From: Candidatus Kryptonium sp.
GTDB lineage: Bacteria; Bacteroidota; Ignavibacteria; Kryptoniales; Kryptoniaceae
DNA length: 64,000 nucleotides
NCBI GenBank assembly: GCA_025060635.1
Contig: JANXBN010000005.1
Location: 62,001-126,000, forward strand
Direction of reading: 5' to 3'
Shown here: one piece after another, positions 37,788-46,333 of the stretch
Layout of the letters: each line of letters starts with the position of its first letter
Position numbering within the stretch: the first letter of the stretch is position 1
Translations under genes and position numbers: made by a program
The notes under the pieces: generated by a model
The model's input: only the letters and a program-made list of their open reading frames with translations
The model's database searches: none
What the model was told of the DNA's origin: nothing

Positions 37788-38498
37788 TTAAAACGAATAT
37801 GTCATCCCTAAAATTAAGGTCATCGTATCAAAGTTAACCCTTGGTCTAAAAGGTGCTTGATCAATTTGGATAGTGTATCCGCCGTAATTTATAAATTTTT
37901 CTGTAAACTTATTTTCCGTTTCAACCATCGGATCACGAAATTTTAACTCAACTCTTGCTCCGAACCTTTCGCTAAAATTATACATCACCCCAGATATTAC
38001 TTGAATTCCAAGGTTAATAGGAGATTTTTGAATTTTACTTTTAACATTCAAAATTGACTTTGTGAAATCACCTTTATATGCACCAAGACCACCGCCGATG
38101 TAAATGTTCCATCTTTGAGAGCTAAAAGGTGCAACGAAAAATAAACTCAATTCAGCGATGTAAATTCTAAACCTATCTTCAACAGGAATTCTTACTACTT
38201 GGTTTGATATGCGGCGTATCAAAAAATCTTCAACTTTTTTATCCACAACTTCTAATGAAAATCCAAGTAAATATCCGTCTGTAAATTCATATCTGAAATC
38301 TGCCGAGATCCCAATCCACCCGTTGATCTCTTTTGAAAGGTTTCGTATCCCTCTATCGTTTGAAATCACATTTGGATATACAAATGCGGAGAGAATATAA
38401 TTGAAATTTACGCCGATGGTTTTGTTTGGCTGGGAGAGCAAGAAATCAGTAAGCAAAAAAATTAGAAAAGTCAAGATTTTAATGCTCTTTGAATGCAT
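37788..38498 (-). CDS. Outer-membrane beta-barrel protein
   Basis: A 236-residue exported protein with signal peptide (MHSKSIKILTFLIFLLTDFLLS). The mature chain shows alternating strands such as ISADFRYEFTDGYLLGFSLE, WNIYIGGGLGAYKGD and RFGARVELKFRDP, and ends TLILGMTYSF with a terminal Phe, as in small eight-stranded OmpA/OprF-like barrels. Function unknown. A hairpin terminator upstream separates it from the PpiD-like gene. Confidence 0.78.
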   Translation of the reverse strand: MHSKSIKILTFLIFLLTDFLLSQPNKTIGVNFNYILSAFVYPNVISNDRGIRNLSKEINGWIGISADFRYEFTDGYLLGFSLEVVDKKVEDFLIRRISNQVVRIPVEDRFRIYIAELSLFFVAPFSSQRWNIYIGGGLGAYKGDFTKSILNVKSKIQKSPINLGIQVISGVMYNFSERFGARVELKFRDPMVETENKFTEKFINYGGYTIQIDQAPFRPRVNFDTMTLILGMTYSF

Positions 38499-38529
38499 GA
38501 TCTAGTTTTAACATTCTTTGAAAGCAAGA

Positions 38530-38550
38530 CCCCACCTTAAAATGGTGGGG
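38530..38550 (-). terminator. Hairpin terminator after the PpiD-like gene
   Basis: CCCCACC (38530-38536) pairs with GGTGGGG (38544-38550) around a seven-base loop, 11 bases beyond the stop of the PpiD-like gene. The tail on the minus strand (TCTTGCTTTC) is only moderately T-rich. Confidence 0.65.
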
Positions 38551-38560
38551 CAATTAAAAT

Positions 38561-40669
38561 CTATTGTTCAAAGTACAAAGAGCGGTTGTCAACAATTTTA
38601 GAATTCTTTTTCAAGTTATCAAGCCAAATGAAGAAAATCGTGTTTTTCTTCTCGTTGTAAATCTGTTCCTTAAGCATATCATATTGAGATTTATAAGCGG
38701 ATGAATCAAATGGCGTTTTATTCACGAGCTGGACAAGATATATATTTGAGTTCCCTTTTATTGGTTGCGATATTTGACCTGGTTTCAAATCAAGAAGCTT
38801 TCCGAGGACATTTTCGTCAGTGCCGATTCCTGGAATTCCACCTGAAAGAGTAAAACCAGAAGCTGTTTTTACCTCAAGCGTAGAATCAAGTTTAACTATA
38901 GCATCAAGCCCGTCCTTTTCATTAAGTTTATTTCTCAAATTTGCAATATATTCAAATGCTTTATTTTTTAATTTTTCTCGTCTTACTCTGACTTTTAGCG
39001 CTTCTTTGATTTCTTCAAATGGTCTTATTCCGGCTTCTTTGATTTCTGCTATTGTGAAAACTGCGAATCCATCTCTGAGTTTGAAAACTGGACTTACAGC
39101 GCCAATTTTATTTGAGAATGTCCAATCTAAAATCGTTTTATTAAATCCAATTCCAGGGATTGGTGAATCTTTTGTAAATGGTGGTGTTGTTTTAATTTCA
39201 AGCCCAAGGGCTGAAGCTTCTTGAACGAAGTTTTCCCCTCTAACTGTGTGTGAAAAGTCCTCCGCACGTTTTCTTTGTGATTCTATCGTTTCTGAGCTTG
39301 CTCTAACGCTTAACTTAAGATCTGCGATTTTAAGCTCGCGGTTATCTTTTGCAACAACTTTGATAATATGCAAACCATATTGAGTTCTCACTGGACCAAT
39401 TATCTCGCCGGGCTTTGCTTTGAAAACTGCTTCTTCAAATTCTTTTACCATTCTGCCTTTTCCGAACCATCCAAGGTCTCCGCCTTTTCGTGCGGTTGCT
39501 TGATCAGCGGAGAAAGTCGCAGCTAGATTTGCAAAATCATCGCCTCTTTTTGCGAATGAGAGAACTTCCCTGGCTAAATTATATGACGCCACCGTATCGC
39601 GAGTAAGTGGTATTAAGATGTGGCTTGCTCTTACAAATATATCCGTCCCTTTTCGTTCATCAAGGATTTTAATTAAATGGAATCCATCACTTAATTTCAA
39701 AGGACCGACAATTTCCCCGACTTTTTTATCCCATATTTCGTTTTCAATTTCGGGCATAAGTTCACCATGCTTGAAAAATACATCCGAGAAAGGTGTTTCA
39801 GAGTAATTTTTTACAAGTTCAATGAAATCAGCGCCTTGCAATGCTTGCTGTTTGAAATTTTCAAGTTCCCTTAAAACGGAAGCGGAATCCTCTGATGAAG
39901 GGGCATCGGAGAAAACGACATATTTTAATCTTCTTGTTTCCTGAACTCTGAATTCATCTTGATGATTTCGGTAATACTCTCTGATTTCATCATCTGTTGG
40001 TTCGGTTATGCTGTTTGCAAACTTATTTGGATCAAGCGAAACATATTTTATCTCATATCTCGTGTTTTGTTTTTCAAATCTTTCCCTTATTTCTCCTTCG
40101 CTTACCCGAATGCTAGCAAGGATTCGGCTTTGAAGTTTTTCGGTTAATTTCTGAGCTCTTAAAAACTTTTCAACCTCAATCCAAAACTGCCTCGCTTCAG
40201 GTGTTGTTGCTTTTAAAGCTCTTTCAAGAAGTGTTCTATCTAAATTTCCAAGTGAATCAACGAAATTTCTTTTAACTACCTCGGGAAGCGTTTCAGGTGA
40301 ATTCAAAACCCAATCGGTTATTTCATCATCGGTTACTTTTATTCCAAGTTTTCTTATTTCCTGTTCTATGAGTTTTTTTGTGACAAGTTGTTCCCAGATC
40401 TGATTTCTTAACTGCTCAAGCATGAACTCGTCTGGCTCGCTTCCGGTCCTTTGTCTATAGTTTTCAATTTCAAATTCAAGTGCTTGATTGAACTCTTGAT
40501 AAGTTATTTCCTCACCATTGACTTCACCTATGGGTTCATAAGGGTTTTCTCTTTGATGTCGTCCTGTTATATCCATTCCCCAATCCAGGACGATCGTAAG
40601 AAGAAATAAAAACACAAGTGATAAAAGTATCACAGGAAGATTATTTCTCATTTTAGCCATTACAGGCAT
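38561..40669 (-). CDS. PpiD/SurA-like periplasmic peptidyl-prolyl isomerase
   Basis: A 702-residue membrane-anchored chaperone. After a short cytoplasmic start comes one membrane helix (LPVILLSLVFLFLLTIVL), then a SurA_N-type helical chaperone region (GEVNGEEITYQEFNQALEFE). Two parvulin rotamase domains are visible: the second is canonical (RASHILIPL, GGDLGWFGKGRMVKEFEEAV, PVRTQYGLHIIKV), the first shorter and less conserved (FKHGELMPEIE, LKLSDGFHLIKIL). It should help fold outer-membrane and exported proteins leaving the Sec channel. The first ATG is supported by GAGGTG 11 bases upstream. Confidence 0.93.
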   Translation of the reverse strand: MPVMAKMRNNLPVILLSLVFLFLLTIVLDWGMDITGRHQRENPYEPIGEVNGEEITYQEFNQALEFEIENYRQRTGSEPDEFMLEQLRNQIWEQLVTKKLIEQEIRKLGIKVTDDEITDWVLNSPETLPEVVKRNFVDSLGNLDRTLLERALKATTPEARQFWIEVEKFLRAQKLTEKLQSRILASIRVSEGEIRERFEKQNTRYEIKYVSLDPNKFANSITEPTDDEIREYYRNHQDEFRVQETRRLKYVVFSDAPSSEDSASVLRELENFKQQALQGADFIELVKNYSETPFSDVFFKHGELMPEIENEIWDKKVGEIVGPLKLSDGFHLIKILDERKGTDIFVRASHILIPLTRDTVASYNLAREVLSFAKRGDDFANLAATFSADQATARKGGDLGWFGKGRMVKEFEEAVFKAKPGEIIGPVRTQYGLHIIKVVAKDNRELKIADLKLSVRASSETIESQRKRAEDFSHTVRGENFVQEASALGLEIKTTPPFTKDSPIPGIGFNKTILDWTFSNKIGAVSPVFKLRDGFAVFTIAEIKEAGIRPFEEIKEALKVRVRREKLKNKAFEYIANLRNKLNEKDGLDAIVKLDSTLEVKTASGFTLSGGIPGIGTDENVLGKLLDLKPGQISQPIKGNSNIYLVQLVNKTPFDSSAYKSQYDMLKEQIYNEKKNTIFFIWLDNLKKNSKIVDNRSLYFEQ

Positions 40670-40757
40670 GGTGCGTTTTTCACCTCAAATTGTTTTTAAA
40701 TTTTTGATAAATTTAAGCGAAAAGGGTTTAAAAATCAAAAGACGATTATGTGGCTTT

Positions 40758-40788
40758 ATTATAGAGATTTGCGGCAGTCCAAGGGCAA
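40758..40788 (-). promoter_or_regulatory. Candidate promoter for the PpiD-like gene
   Basis: On the minus strand a perfect -10 TATAAT (40763-40758) is preceded by TTGCCC (40788-40783) with a 19-base spacer, two longer than ideal. The leader to the ATG would be about 85 bases. Confidence 0.3.
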
Positions 40789-40836
40789 AATTAATAGTTG
40801 ACTTTCAATGTTTTTTAAATCAAATGCAGAATGTTT

Positions 40837-42288
40837 TCAACCCTTTATATTTCCTATCGGTCTTAAGGCTGCAACTTTTCTGGAGATTCCAGCTCTATCA
40901 ACTGCTTCAACGACATCTGATATGTTTTTGTAAGCGGCGCCTGCCTCTTCCACGAGACCTGACTTTGAAGCAGCTCTTACATATATTCCGCGTTCTTCCA
41001 TCTGTTTTACGAGTTGGTTGTAACTTATCTCTTTTTTGGCTTTATGTCTACTCATTGTTCTACCGCTACCGTGGCAAGTTGAGCCAAATGTTTCTTCCAT
41101 AGCTCTTTTAGTTCCAACGAGAAGATATGAACCAGTTTCCATTGAGCCTCCGATGATAACAGGTTGACCAGTATCTCTATAGATTTCAGCAAGTTCAGGG
41201 TGTCCGGGTCCAAATGAGCGAGTTGAACCTTTCCTATGGACAAGTAATTTTTTAATTTTACCGTCAATTTCATATTCCTCTGCTTTTGCGATGTTATGCG
41301 CAACATCATAAATAAGATGCATTTCAAGGTCTTCGGCAGATTTTTTGAAAACTTTTTCAAAAGCTTCCCTTACCCGATGCAAAATAACTTGACGATTAGC
41401 GAAAGCCATATTTGCAGCACAGAGCATCGCTGAATAATAGTCCCTGCCTTCAGGAGAATCAATTGGAGCACAAGCAAGCTCTTTATCAAGAAGCGGAATT
41501 CCATATTTTTTCATCGCATCAAGAAAAACTTTCAAATAATCAGTTGCTATCTGATGGCCAAATCCGCGCGAACCGCAATGAATCATAACAACGATTTGCC
41601 CTTCTTGCTCAATTCCGAAAGCATTTGCAACATTTTGATCAAAAATTTTATCAACAACTTGAATCTCAAGATAATGATTTCCTGAGCCAAGGGTTCCAAG
41701 CTGATCTATTCCACGCTCTCTTGCTTTATGGCTTACCTTTGATGGATCAGCGCCTTTTATAGCGCCGTGCTCTTCAATTCTTTCAAGATCCTCTTTCCAA
41801 CCGTATCCGTGTTCAACGCACCAGCGCGCACCTTTTACCATCACCTCATCAAATTGTGAATTTGATAACTTAACAAATCCAGTTGCTCCGACTCCGGTTG
41901 GGACTGTTTGAAATAGCAGGTCAACAAGTTCTCTTAGTTTAGGTTTGACTTCTTCAATTGTCAAATTAGTTTTAACAAGTCGCATTCCACAATTAATGTC
42001 AAAGCCGATCCCACCAGGTGATATCACGCCGTTTTCAAAATCAAACGCAGCTACTCCACCGATCGGAAAGCCATAACCCCAATGGCCATCAGGCATACAG
42101 AGAGCGTATTTTTGAATTCCCGGAAGACAAGCGACATTTGTGACTTGTTCAAATACTCCTTCATCCATTGAATCAAGAAGTTGTTTAGTTGCGTAAATTC
42201 GCGCTGGGACACGCATTCCTTTTTTATATGTCTCAGGTATTTCCCAAATTACTTCAGAAATTCTTTTTATCTCCTTTGGGGCTGGCAT
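40837..42288 (-). CDS. rtcB: RNA-splicing ligase RtcB
   Basis: A 483-residue GTP- and manganese-dependent ligase that joins 2',3'-cyclic phosphate RNA ends to 5'-hydroxyl ends. Typical segments are CMPDGHWGYGFPIGGVAAFD, SPGGIGFDINCGMRLV (metal Cys), GTLGSGNHYLEI, MIHCGSRGFGHQI, the nucleophile region with ECALYDVAHN-like VAHNIAKAEE, and STCHGSGRTMSRHKA. Length matches the long archaeal/thermophile type. No archease or rtcA/rtcR gene is adjacent. It is used in tRNA or rRNA repair; no intron-bearing tRNA is in the window. Confidence 0.96.
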   Translation of the reverse strand: MPAPKEIKRISEVIWEIPETYKKGMRVPARIYATKQLLDSMDEGVFEQVTNVACLPGIQKYALCMPDGHWGYGFPIGGVAAFDFENGVISPGGIGFDINCGMRLVKTNLTIEEVKPKLRELVDLLFQTVPTGVGATGFVKLSNSQFDEVMVKGARWCVEHGYGWKEDLERIEEHGAIKGADPSKVSHKARERGIDQLGTLGSGNHYLEIQVVDKIFDQNVANAFGIEQEGQIVVMIHCGSRGFGHQIATDYLKVFLDAMKKYGIPLLDKELACAPIDSPEGRDYYSAMLCAANMAFANRQVILHRVREAFEKVFKKSAEDLEMHLIYDVAHNIAKAEEYEIDGKIKKLLVHRKGSTRSFGPGHPELAEIYRDTGQPVIIGGSMETGSYLLVGTKRAMEETFGSTCHGSGRTMSRHKAKKEISYNQLVKQMEERGIYVRAASKSGLVEEAGAAYKNISDVVEAVDRAGISRKVAALRPIGNIKG

Positions 42289-42422
42289 TTTCTGCTTGAA
42301 GGTTTTGTTTTTGAATTTTGCGTTAATAATTTACAAAAAATTTTAAAGTAATTCCAATGCACTTCACATTTGCTTAAGTTGCGATCCTTATTCTGACGGT
42401 AGGAAGGATTCTAACTATTTCT

Positions 42423-43217
42423 TTACATCTCCTTCGTTTCTTGGCTATGGCAGACGATACAGGGCTTTTTCCAGTCAAAGTTTTCAAAGTCAAAAACCAG
42501 AGCATAAGTTAAACCCTTATCCGTCCACGAGAGTATATTAAAACCATCTCGTGTATCAAGGTAGAAATCAATTTCTTTAAAATTTACCTTCCTTTTGCCG
42601 TAAGGAGTTGCACTTTTAGACGGAGCAACAAACAAGGTCATTGGACGATTGTCCATTTCATAAGATACAAGCGCAGCATAGTCATTATTTAAAGCAACAA
42701 GTCGTGCCCCCTTTATGCGATAGGGTTGATTTGAAGGATCAGGATAACGCGGAAGCCGAAAATTAAATTTTAATTTACCATTGAACCAATTTGAAATCTC
42801 TGTCTCTGAAGACGACACTACTTCAAGTGGAAGTTGACCATTGACTTGACGCATGTGATTCTCAACGGCGATTTTAACAAAATCGGTGCGTTCTGAATGG
42901 AAGTAAATAAAAGATATTGTGATGATTAAAAGAATCGCAATTATGCCGGCAAAAGCGATGTATTTTATAGTTTTTCTTCTTTCTGGTTTGAATCTTTCAA
43001 TTTGTTTTGTGAGTTCCGTTTTGAAATCTTTGGATTGAATTTTTACCTCATCTTTTAGGGCTCTTATTGAATCAATGAAATCACGCTGTTGCTTTAGAAT
43101 TTTTGTGCAATCTGGGCATTCTTTTATGTGTTGTTTGAAAAGTTCAAGCTCATCGCCAGCAAGCTCACCATCAAGGTAAAGATTAATCCATATTTTGATT
43201 GTTTTGTGATCTATCAT
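42423..43217 (-). CDS. Anti-sigma factor with C-terminal CXXCH motif
   Basis: A 264-residue transmembrane anti-sigma factor. The cytoplasmic zf-HC2 domain has the zinc motif HIKECPDC (His30, Cys34, Cys37). One membrane helix lies at about 84-106. The outer domain contains FNFRLPRYPD, KGARLVALNNDYAALVSYEM and ILSWTDKGLTYALVF, a pattern seen in RsiW-type anti-sigma proteins. Unusually, the chain ends KKPCIVCHSQETKEM: Cys253, Cys256 and His257 form a c-type haem attachment motif on the periplasmic side. Its ATG shares a base with the sigma factor stop (TAATG), so the pair is translationally coupled. Confidence 0.88.
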   Translation of the reverse strand: MIDHKTIKIWINLYLDGELAGDELELFKQHIKECPDCTKILKQQRDFIDSIRALKDEVKIQSKDFKTELTKQIERFKPERRKTIKYIAFAGIIAILLIITISFIYFHSERTDFVKIAVENHMRQVNGQLPLEVVSSSETEISNWFNGKLKFNFRLPRYPDPSNQPYRIKGARLVALNNDYAALVSYEMDNRPMTLFVAPSKSATPYGKRKVNFKEIDFYLDTRDGFNILSWTDKGLTYALVFDFENFDWKKPCIVCHSQETKEM

Positions 43218-43729
43218 TACTGCTTTTTTTCGTAAATTTTTAAAAATGTTTCTTTAAGTTTTTCTCTTGCCCTGTTTAATCTTGACATAACTGTGCCAAC
43301 AGGGCAGTTTAGAATTTTTGAGATCTCGTTATAAGAAAAATCTTCAAAATACCGCAAGACAAGAATTTCTCTATAGGCATCTGGCAACTCATTTAAAGCT
43401 CGCATCAAAATCTGACGCACTTCATTATTAATTAACAATTCCTCTGGATTTATATTCCACTCATCACAAACATCTTCTATTGTTTCGTCAAGCTGAACTG
43501 GGGAAATTTGGCTTCTTTTTCTTTGATTTATCCATAAATTTCGCATTATCGTAAATAGCCAAGCCTTCACATTTGAATTTTCGTCAAGTGAGTTCATATT
43601 TTTTAGTGCCTTGTAGCAGGTTTCTTGAACAAGGTCCTTTGCGTCTTCTTCGTTTCCGACCATCACAATCGCATATCGTAACAGTGAATCAATTGAGTTA
43701 ATTATTTCTTTTTTAATCTTTTCAATCAT
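43217..43729 (-). CDS. ECF-type RNA polymerase sigma factor
   Basis: A 170-residue extracytoplasmic-function sigma factor. Region 2 contains RYAIVMVGNEEDAKDLVQETCYKAL and WLFTIMRNLWINQRKR, which open and bind the -10 element; region 4 contains LPDAYREILVLRYFEDFSYNEI and CPVGTVMSRLNRAREKL, which bind the -35. I chose the ATG at 43729 (MIEKIKKEI); the frame could extend to a TTG at 43795 but the extra residues are not sigma-like. It is coupled to the anti-sigma gene and divergent from nhaA, with about 80 bases between. Confidence 0.93.
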   Translation of the reverse strand: MIEKIKKEIINSIDSLLRYAIVMVGNEEDAKDLVQETCYKALKNMNSLDENSNVKAWLFTIMRNLWINQRKRSQISPVQLDETIEDVCDEWNINPEELLINNEVRQILMRALNELPDAYREILVLRYFEDFSYNEISKILNCPVGTVMSRLNRAREKLKETFLKIYEKKQ

Positions 43730-43809
43730 AAATTGGCTTGGGTGAATTTTTCTAAAATAAAATAAAGAAAATTCACCTGTTTTAAAAATCAACAATTCAG
43801 GGATGACCT

Positions 43810-44949
43810 ATGAAGTTAACGAAGCTTTTTAATGAATTTTTTGAAAGCGAAAAAACAAGTGGGTTTATTTTGATTGCTTGTACCGTCATCTCTTTGATAT
43901 TGGCGAATTCTCGTTTCGGAAGTGATTATGTAAATTTATTTCATTTGAAATTTGCTGGTTTGACGCTTGAGCATTGGATAAACGACGGTTTGATGGCAAT
44001 TTTCTTCTTGCTTATCGGTCTTGAGTTGGAAAGAGAAATTTATAAGGGGGAACTTTCAAACATCAAGGATGCACTTTTGCCGTTCTTCGGTGCAATTGGT
44101 GGATTATTGTTTCCAGCTGTAATTTACTTGATTTTTAATTATGGAACTGAAACTCAATCTGGCGTTGGGATACCAATGGCAACGGACATCGCATTTGCGT
44201 TGGGGGTTTTATCTTTACTTGGAAGCAAAGTTCCAGCTTCATTAAAAGTTTTTTTAACAGCATTGGCGGTAATTGATGATTTAGCTGCGATAATACTTAT
44301 AGCAATTTTCTATACTAAAACGGTTGTTTTATTGAACTTGCTTATCGCTATAGGTATTTTTGCTTTACTTTTGCTAATTAACAAGTTGGGTGTAAGAGGA
44401 CTTCATTGCTACATTATTGGAGGAGTTATAATGTGGTATTTTATGCTTCATTCTGGTGTACATCCAACTATAGCGGGAGTGTTATTGGCTTTTGCAATTC
44501 CATTTGACCTTGATGATGAGAAATCGCCTTCATATGCCTTGCAACATTTTCTACATAAACCTGTCGCGTTTATTGTCTTGCCAATTTTTGCCTTGGCAAA
44601 TACTGCGATTGTTTTAAGTGGAGAGATTGAACGAAATTTCATTCAAAATTATGTAGTTGGGATTGCTCTTGGTCTTATTGTAGGAAAACCTTTGGGAATT
44701 TTTACATCAACTTTTTTATCTGTGAAGTTTGGAATTTGCAAGCTTCCTGAAGAGTTAAGTTGGAAAACAATTTTTGGGGCAGGGATTTTAGGTGGAATTG
44801 GATTTACGATGTCAATTTTTATTACTTTGCTTGCTTTTAGTGAGCCAACTATAGTAAACACTGCGAAGTTGACTATATTGAGCTCATCAACTATAGCTGG
44901 GTTGTTCGGATTTGTATTTTTGAATCGTGTATTGAGGTCGGATAGATAA
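43810..44949 (+). CDS. nhaA: Na+/H+ antiporter NhaA
   Basis: A 379-residue inner-membrane antiporter that exports sodium in exchange for protons. It has about 11-12 membrane segments. The paired aspartates of the ion-binding site are present in LTALAVIDDLAAIILIA; other conserved strings are INDGLMAIFFLLIGLELERE, GVGIPMATDIAFALGVL and the late LGGIGFTMSIFI helix. Length is typical. It is divergent from the ECF sigma gene and is followed after six bases by a tRNA-Ala gene on the other strand. Confidence 0.97.
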   Translation: MKLTKLFNEFFESEKTSGFILIACTVISLILANSRFGSDYVNLFHLKFAGLTLEHWINDGLMAIFFLLIGLELEREIYKGELSNIKDALLPFFGAIGGLLFPAVIYLIFNYGTETQSGVGIPMATDIAFALGVLSLLGSKVPASLKVFLTALAVIDDLAAIILIAIFYTKTVVLLNLLIAIGIFALLLLINKLGVRGLHCYIIGGVIMWYFMLHSGVHPTIAGVLLAFAIPFDLDDEKSPSYALQHFLHKPVAFIVLPIFALANTAIVLSGEIERNFIQNYVVGIALGLIVGKPLGIFTSTFLSVKFGICKLPEELSWKTIFGAGILGGIGFTMSIFITLLAFSEPTIVNTAKLTILSSSTIAGLFGFVFLNRVLRSDR

Positions 44950-44954
44950 GGGTG

Positions 44955-45027
44955 TGGAGCCGACGGGATTCGAACCCGTGACCTCCAGAGTGCGATTCTG
45001 GCGCTCTCCCATCTGAGCTACGGCCCC
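44955..45027 (-). tRNA. tRNA-Ala (anticodon CGC)
   Basis: A 73-nt tRNA. Read on the minus strand, GGGGCCG pairs with CGGCTCC and includes the G3:U70 wobble pair that specifies alanine. The anticodon stem CCAGA/TCTGG encloses ATCGCAC, giving anticodon CGC. The T arm contains GGTTCGAATCC. CCA is not encoded. A possible TATAAA -10 lies about 22 bases upstream. Confidence 0.96.
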
Positions 45028-45154
45028 ATTCAGGTGAACTCAGCATAAATTTATAAAGCGAAAATGGGAAAAACAAATTTGCCGTTGGAATAAATCTCCA
45101 GTTTTATTTGTCTTATTGAGTAGAAGAAGATGAAAAATAAAAAAGAAAGAAACC

Positions 45155-46309
45155 ATGAGCGGATCAAAACATTTCTATCTGGGAATTTTATTTTTCATTG
45201 CCTTTGTTTTATCGTTCACATTTATAAGTGAAAAGCAAGCGAACTCATCCGCCAAAGTAACCTATCAAGTAAAAATCCCACTTGGAATTCCAAAAGATTT
45301 ATGGGAAATGTTTATCCCGCCAGATAATCCAATAACTCCCGAGAAGGTTGAACTTGGTAGGAAGCTTTATTTTGACAAGCGTCTTTCGGTTGATAATACT
45401 GTTTCGTGCGCAACTTGCCATGATCCCAAGTTTGCATTTGCGGAAAATAAAAAAGTAAGTGAAGGAGTAGGAGGGAAGAAGGGAGCAAGAAATGCGCCAA
45501 CGGTTTTAAATGCAATGTTTTATGAAGAACAGTTTTGGGATGGAAGAGCTCCAACCCTTGAGGAGCAAGCTAAACAGCCTATAATCAATCCAATTGAAAT
45601 GGGCATGCCCGATCATGACGCTGTTGTGAAAAAATTAAAGGGAATCCCAGAGTATGTTGAAGCTTTCAGAAAGGTTTTTGGAGGGGAGATAACGATTGAT
45701 AGGGTTGCGCAAGCAATCGCCGCTTTTGAGAGAACTCTCTTAACAGGTAATTCGCCATTTGATAGGTTCATTGCTGGTGATCAAAACGCTATAAGTGAGT
45801 CAGCTAAAAGAGGATGGCAACTATTTCAAGGTAAAGCGAGATGTATAACTTGTCATGAATTCAATCGCTCAAATCCATTCTTTACGGATAACAAATATCA
45901 CAATATCGGTGTTGCGATGAATAGAGAAGGTTTCGCGGAGCTTGCCAGAAAAGCTGAAATGCTTGCAAAGCAAGGACGACTTGATAAAAGAAAGCTTGAT
46001 GAGCTTGCGCTTGATCCTGCGTATTCTGAGCTTGGGAGATTTCTTGTGACATTAAATCCAAAAGATATTGGCGCGTTTAAAACACCAACGCTGAGAAATA
46101 TTGAACTTACAGCACCATATATGCACGATGGAAGCGAAGCAACACTGCTTGATGTTATTGAGTTTTATAACCGAGGTGGAAATGATAATCCGAATTTATC
46201 AGGTGAGATGAGACCTCTTAATCTAACCGATCAGGAGAAACAAGACCTTGTTGAATTTTTGAAAACATTAACTGGTGAATTTCCGAAAGATTTCCCCGAA
46301 AACAAATAA
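45155..46309 (+). CDS. Di-haem cytochrome c peroxidase (CcpA/MauG family)
   Basis: A 384-residue exported protein with a membrane-anchor or signal sequence (FYLGILFFIAFVLSFTFI). Two haem c sites are visible, CATCH at Cys85-His89 and CITCH at Cys230-His234, in the arrangement of bacterial di-haem peroxidases, which reduce hydrogen peroxide in the periplasm using cytochrome electrons. Family signatures include GRKLYFDKRLSVDNTVSC, NAPTVLNAMF with FWDGRAPTLEEQA, and FKTPTLRNIELTAPYMHDG. It starts a three-gene run with a metallophosphoesterase and a cytochrome c, with only 24 and 28 bases between genes. Confidence 0.94.
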   Translation: MSGSKHFYLGILFFIAFVLSFTFISEKQANSSAKVTYQVKIPLGIPKDLWEMFIPPDNPITPEKVELGRKLYFDKRLSVDNTVSCATCHDPKFAFAENKKVSEGVGGKKGARNAPTVLNAMFYEEQFWDGRAPTLEEQAKQPIINPIEMGMPDHDAVVKKLKGIPEYVEAFRKVFGGEITIDRVAQAIAAFERTLLTGNSPFDRFIAGDQNAISESAKRGWQLFQGKARCITCHEFNRSNPFFTDNKYHNIGVAMNREGFAELARKAEMLAKQGRLDKRKLDELALDPAYSELGRFLVTLNPKDIGAFKTPTLRNIELTAPYMHDGSEATLLDVIEFYNRGGNDNPNLSGEMRPLNLTDQEKQDLVEFLKTLTGEFPKDFPENK

Positions 46310-46333
46310 ACAAACAAAGGGAGGTGCAAAATT

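Noticed and set aside
40668-41102. 144-codon open frame on the plus strand overlapping the rtcB 3' end
   Set aside because: It is antisense to the well-conserved end of rtcB, has a cysteine/leucine-rich translation without family features, and is best explained as a shadow frame.
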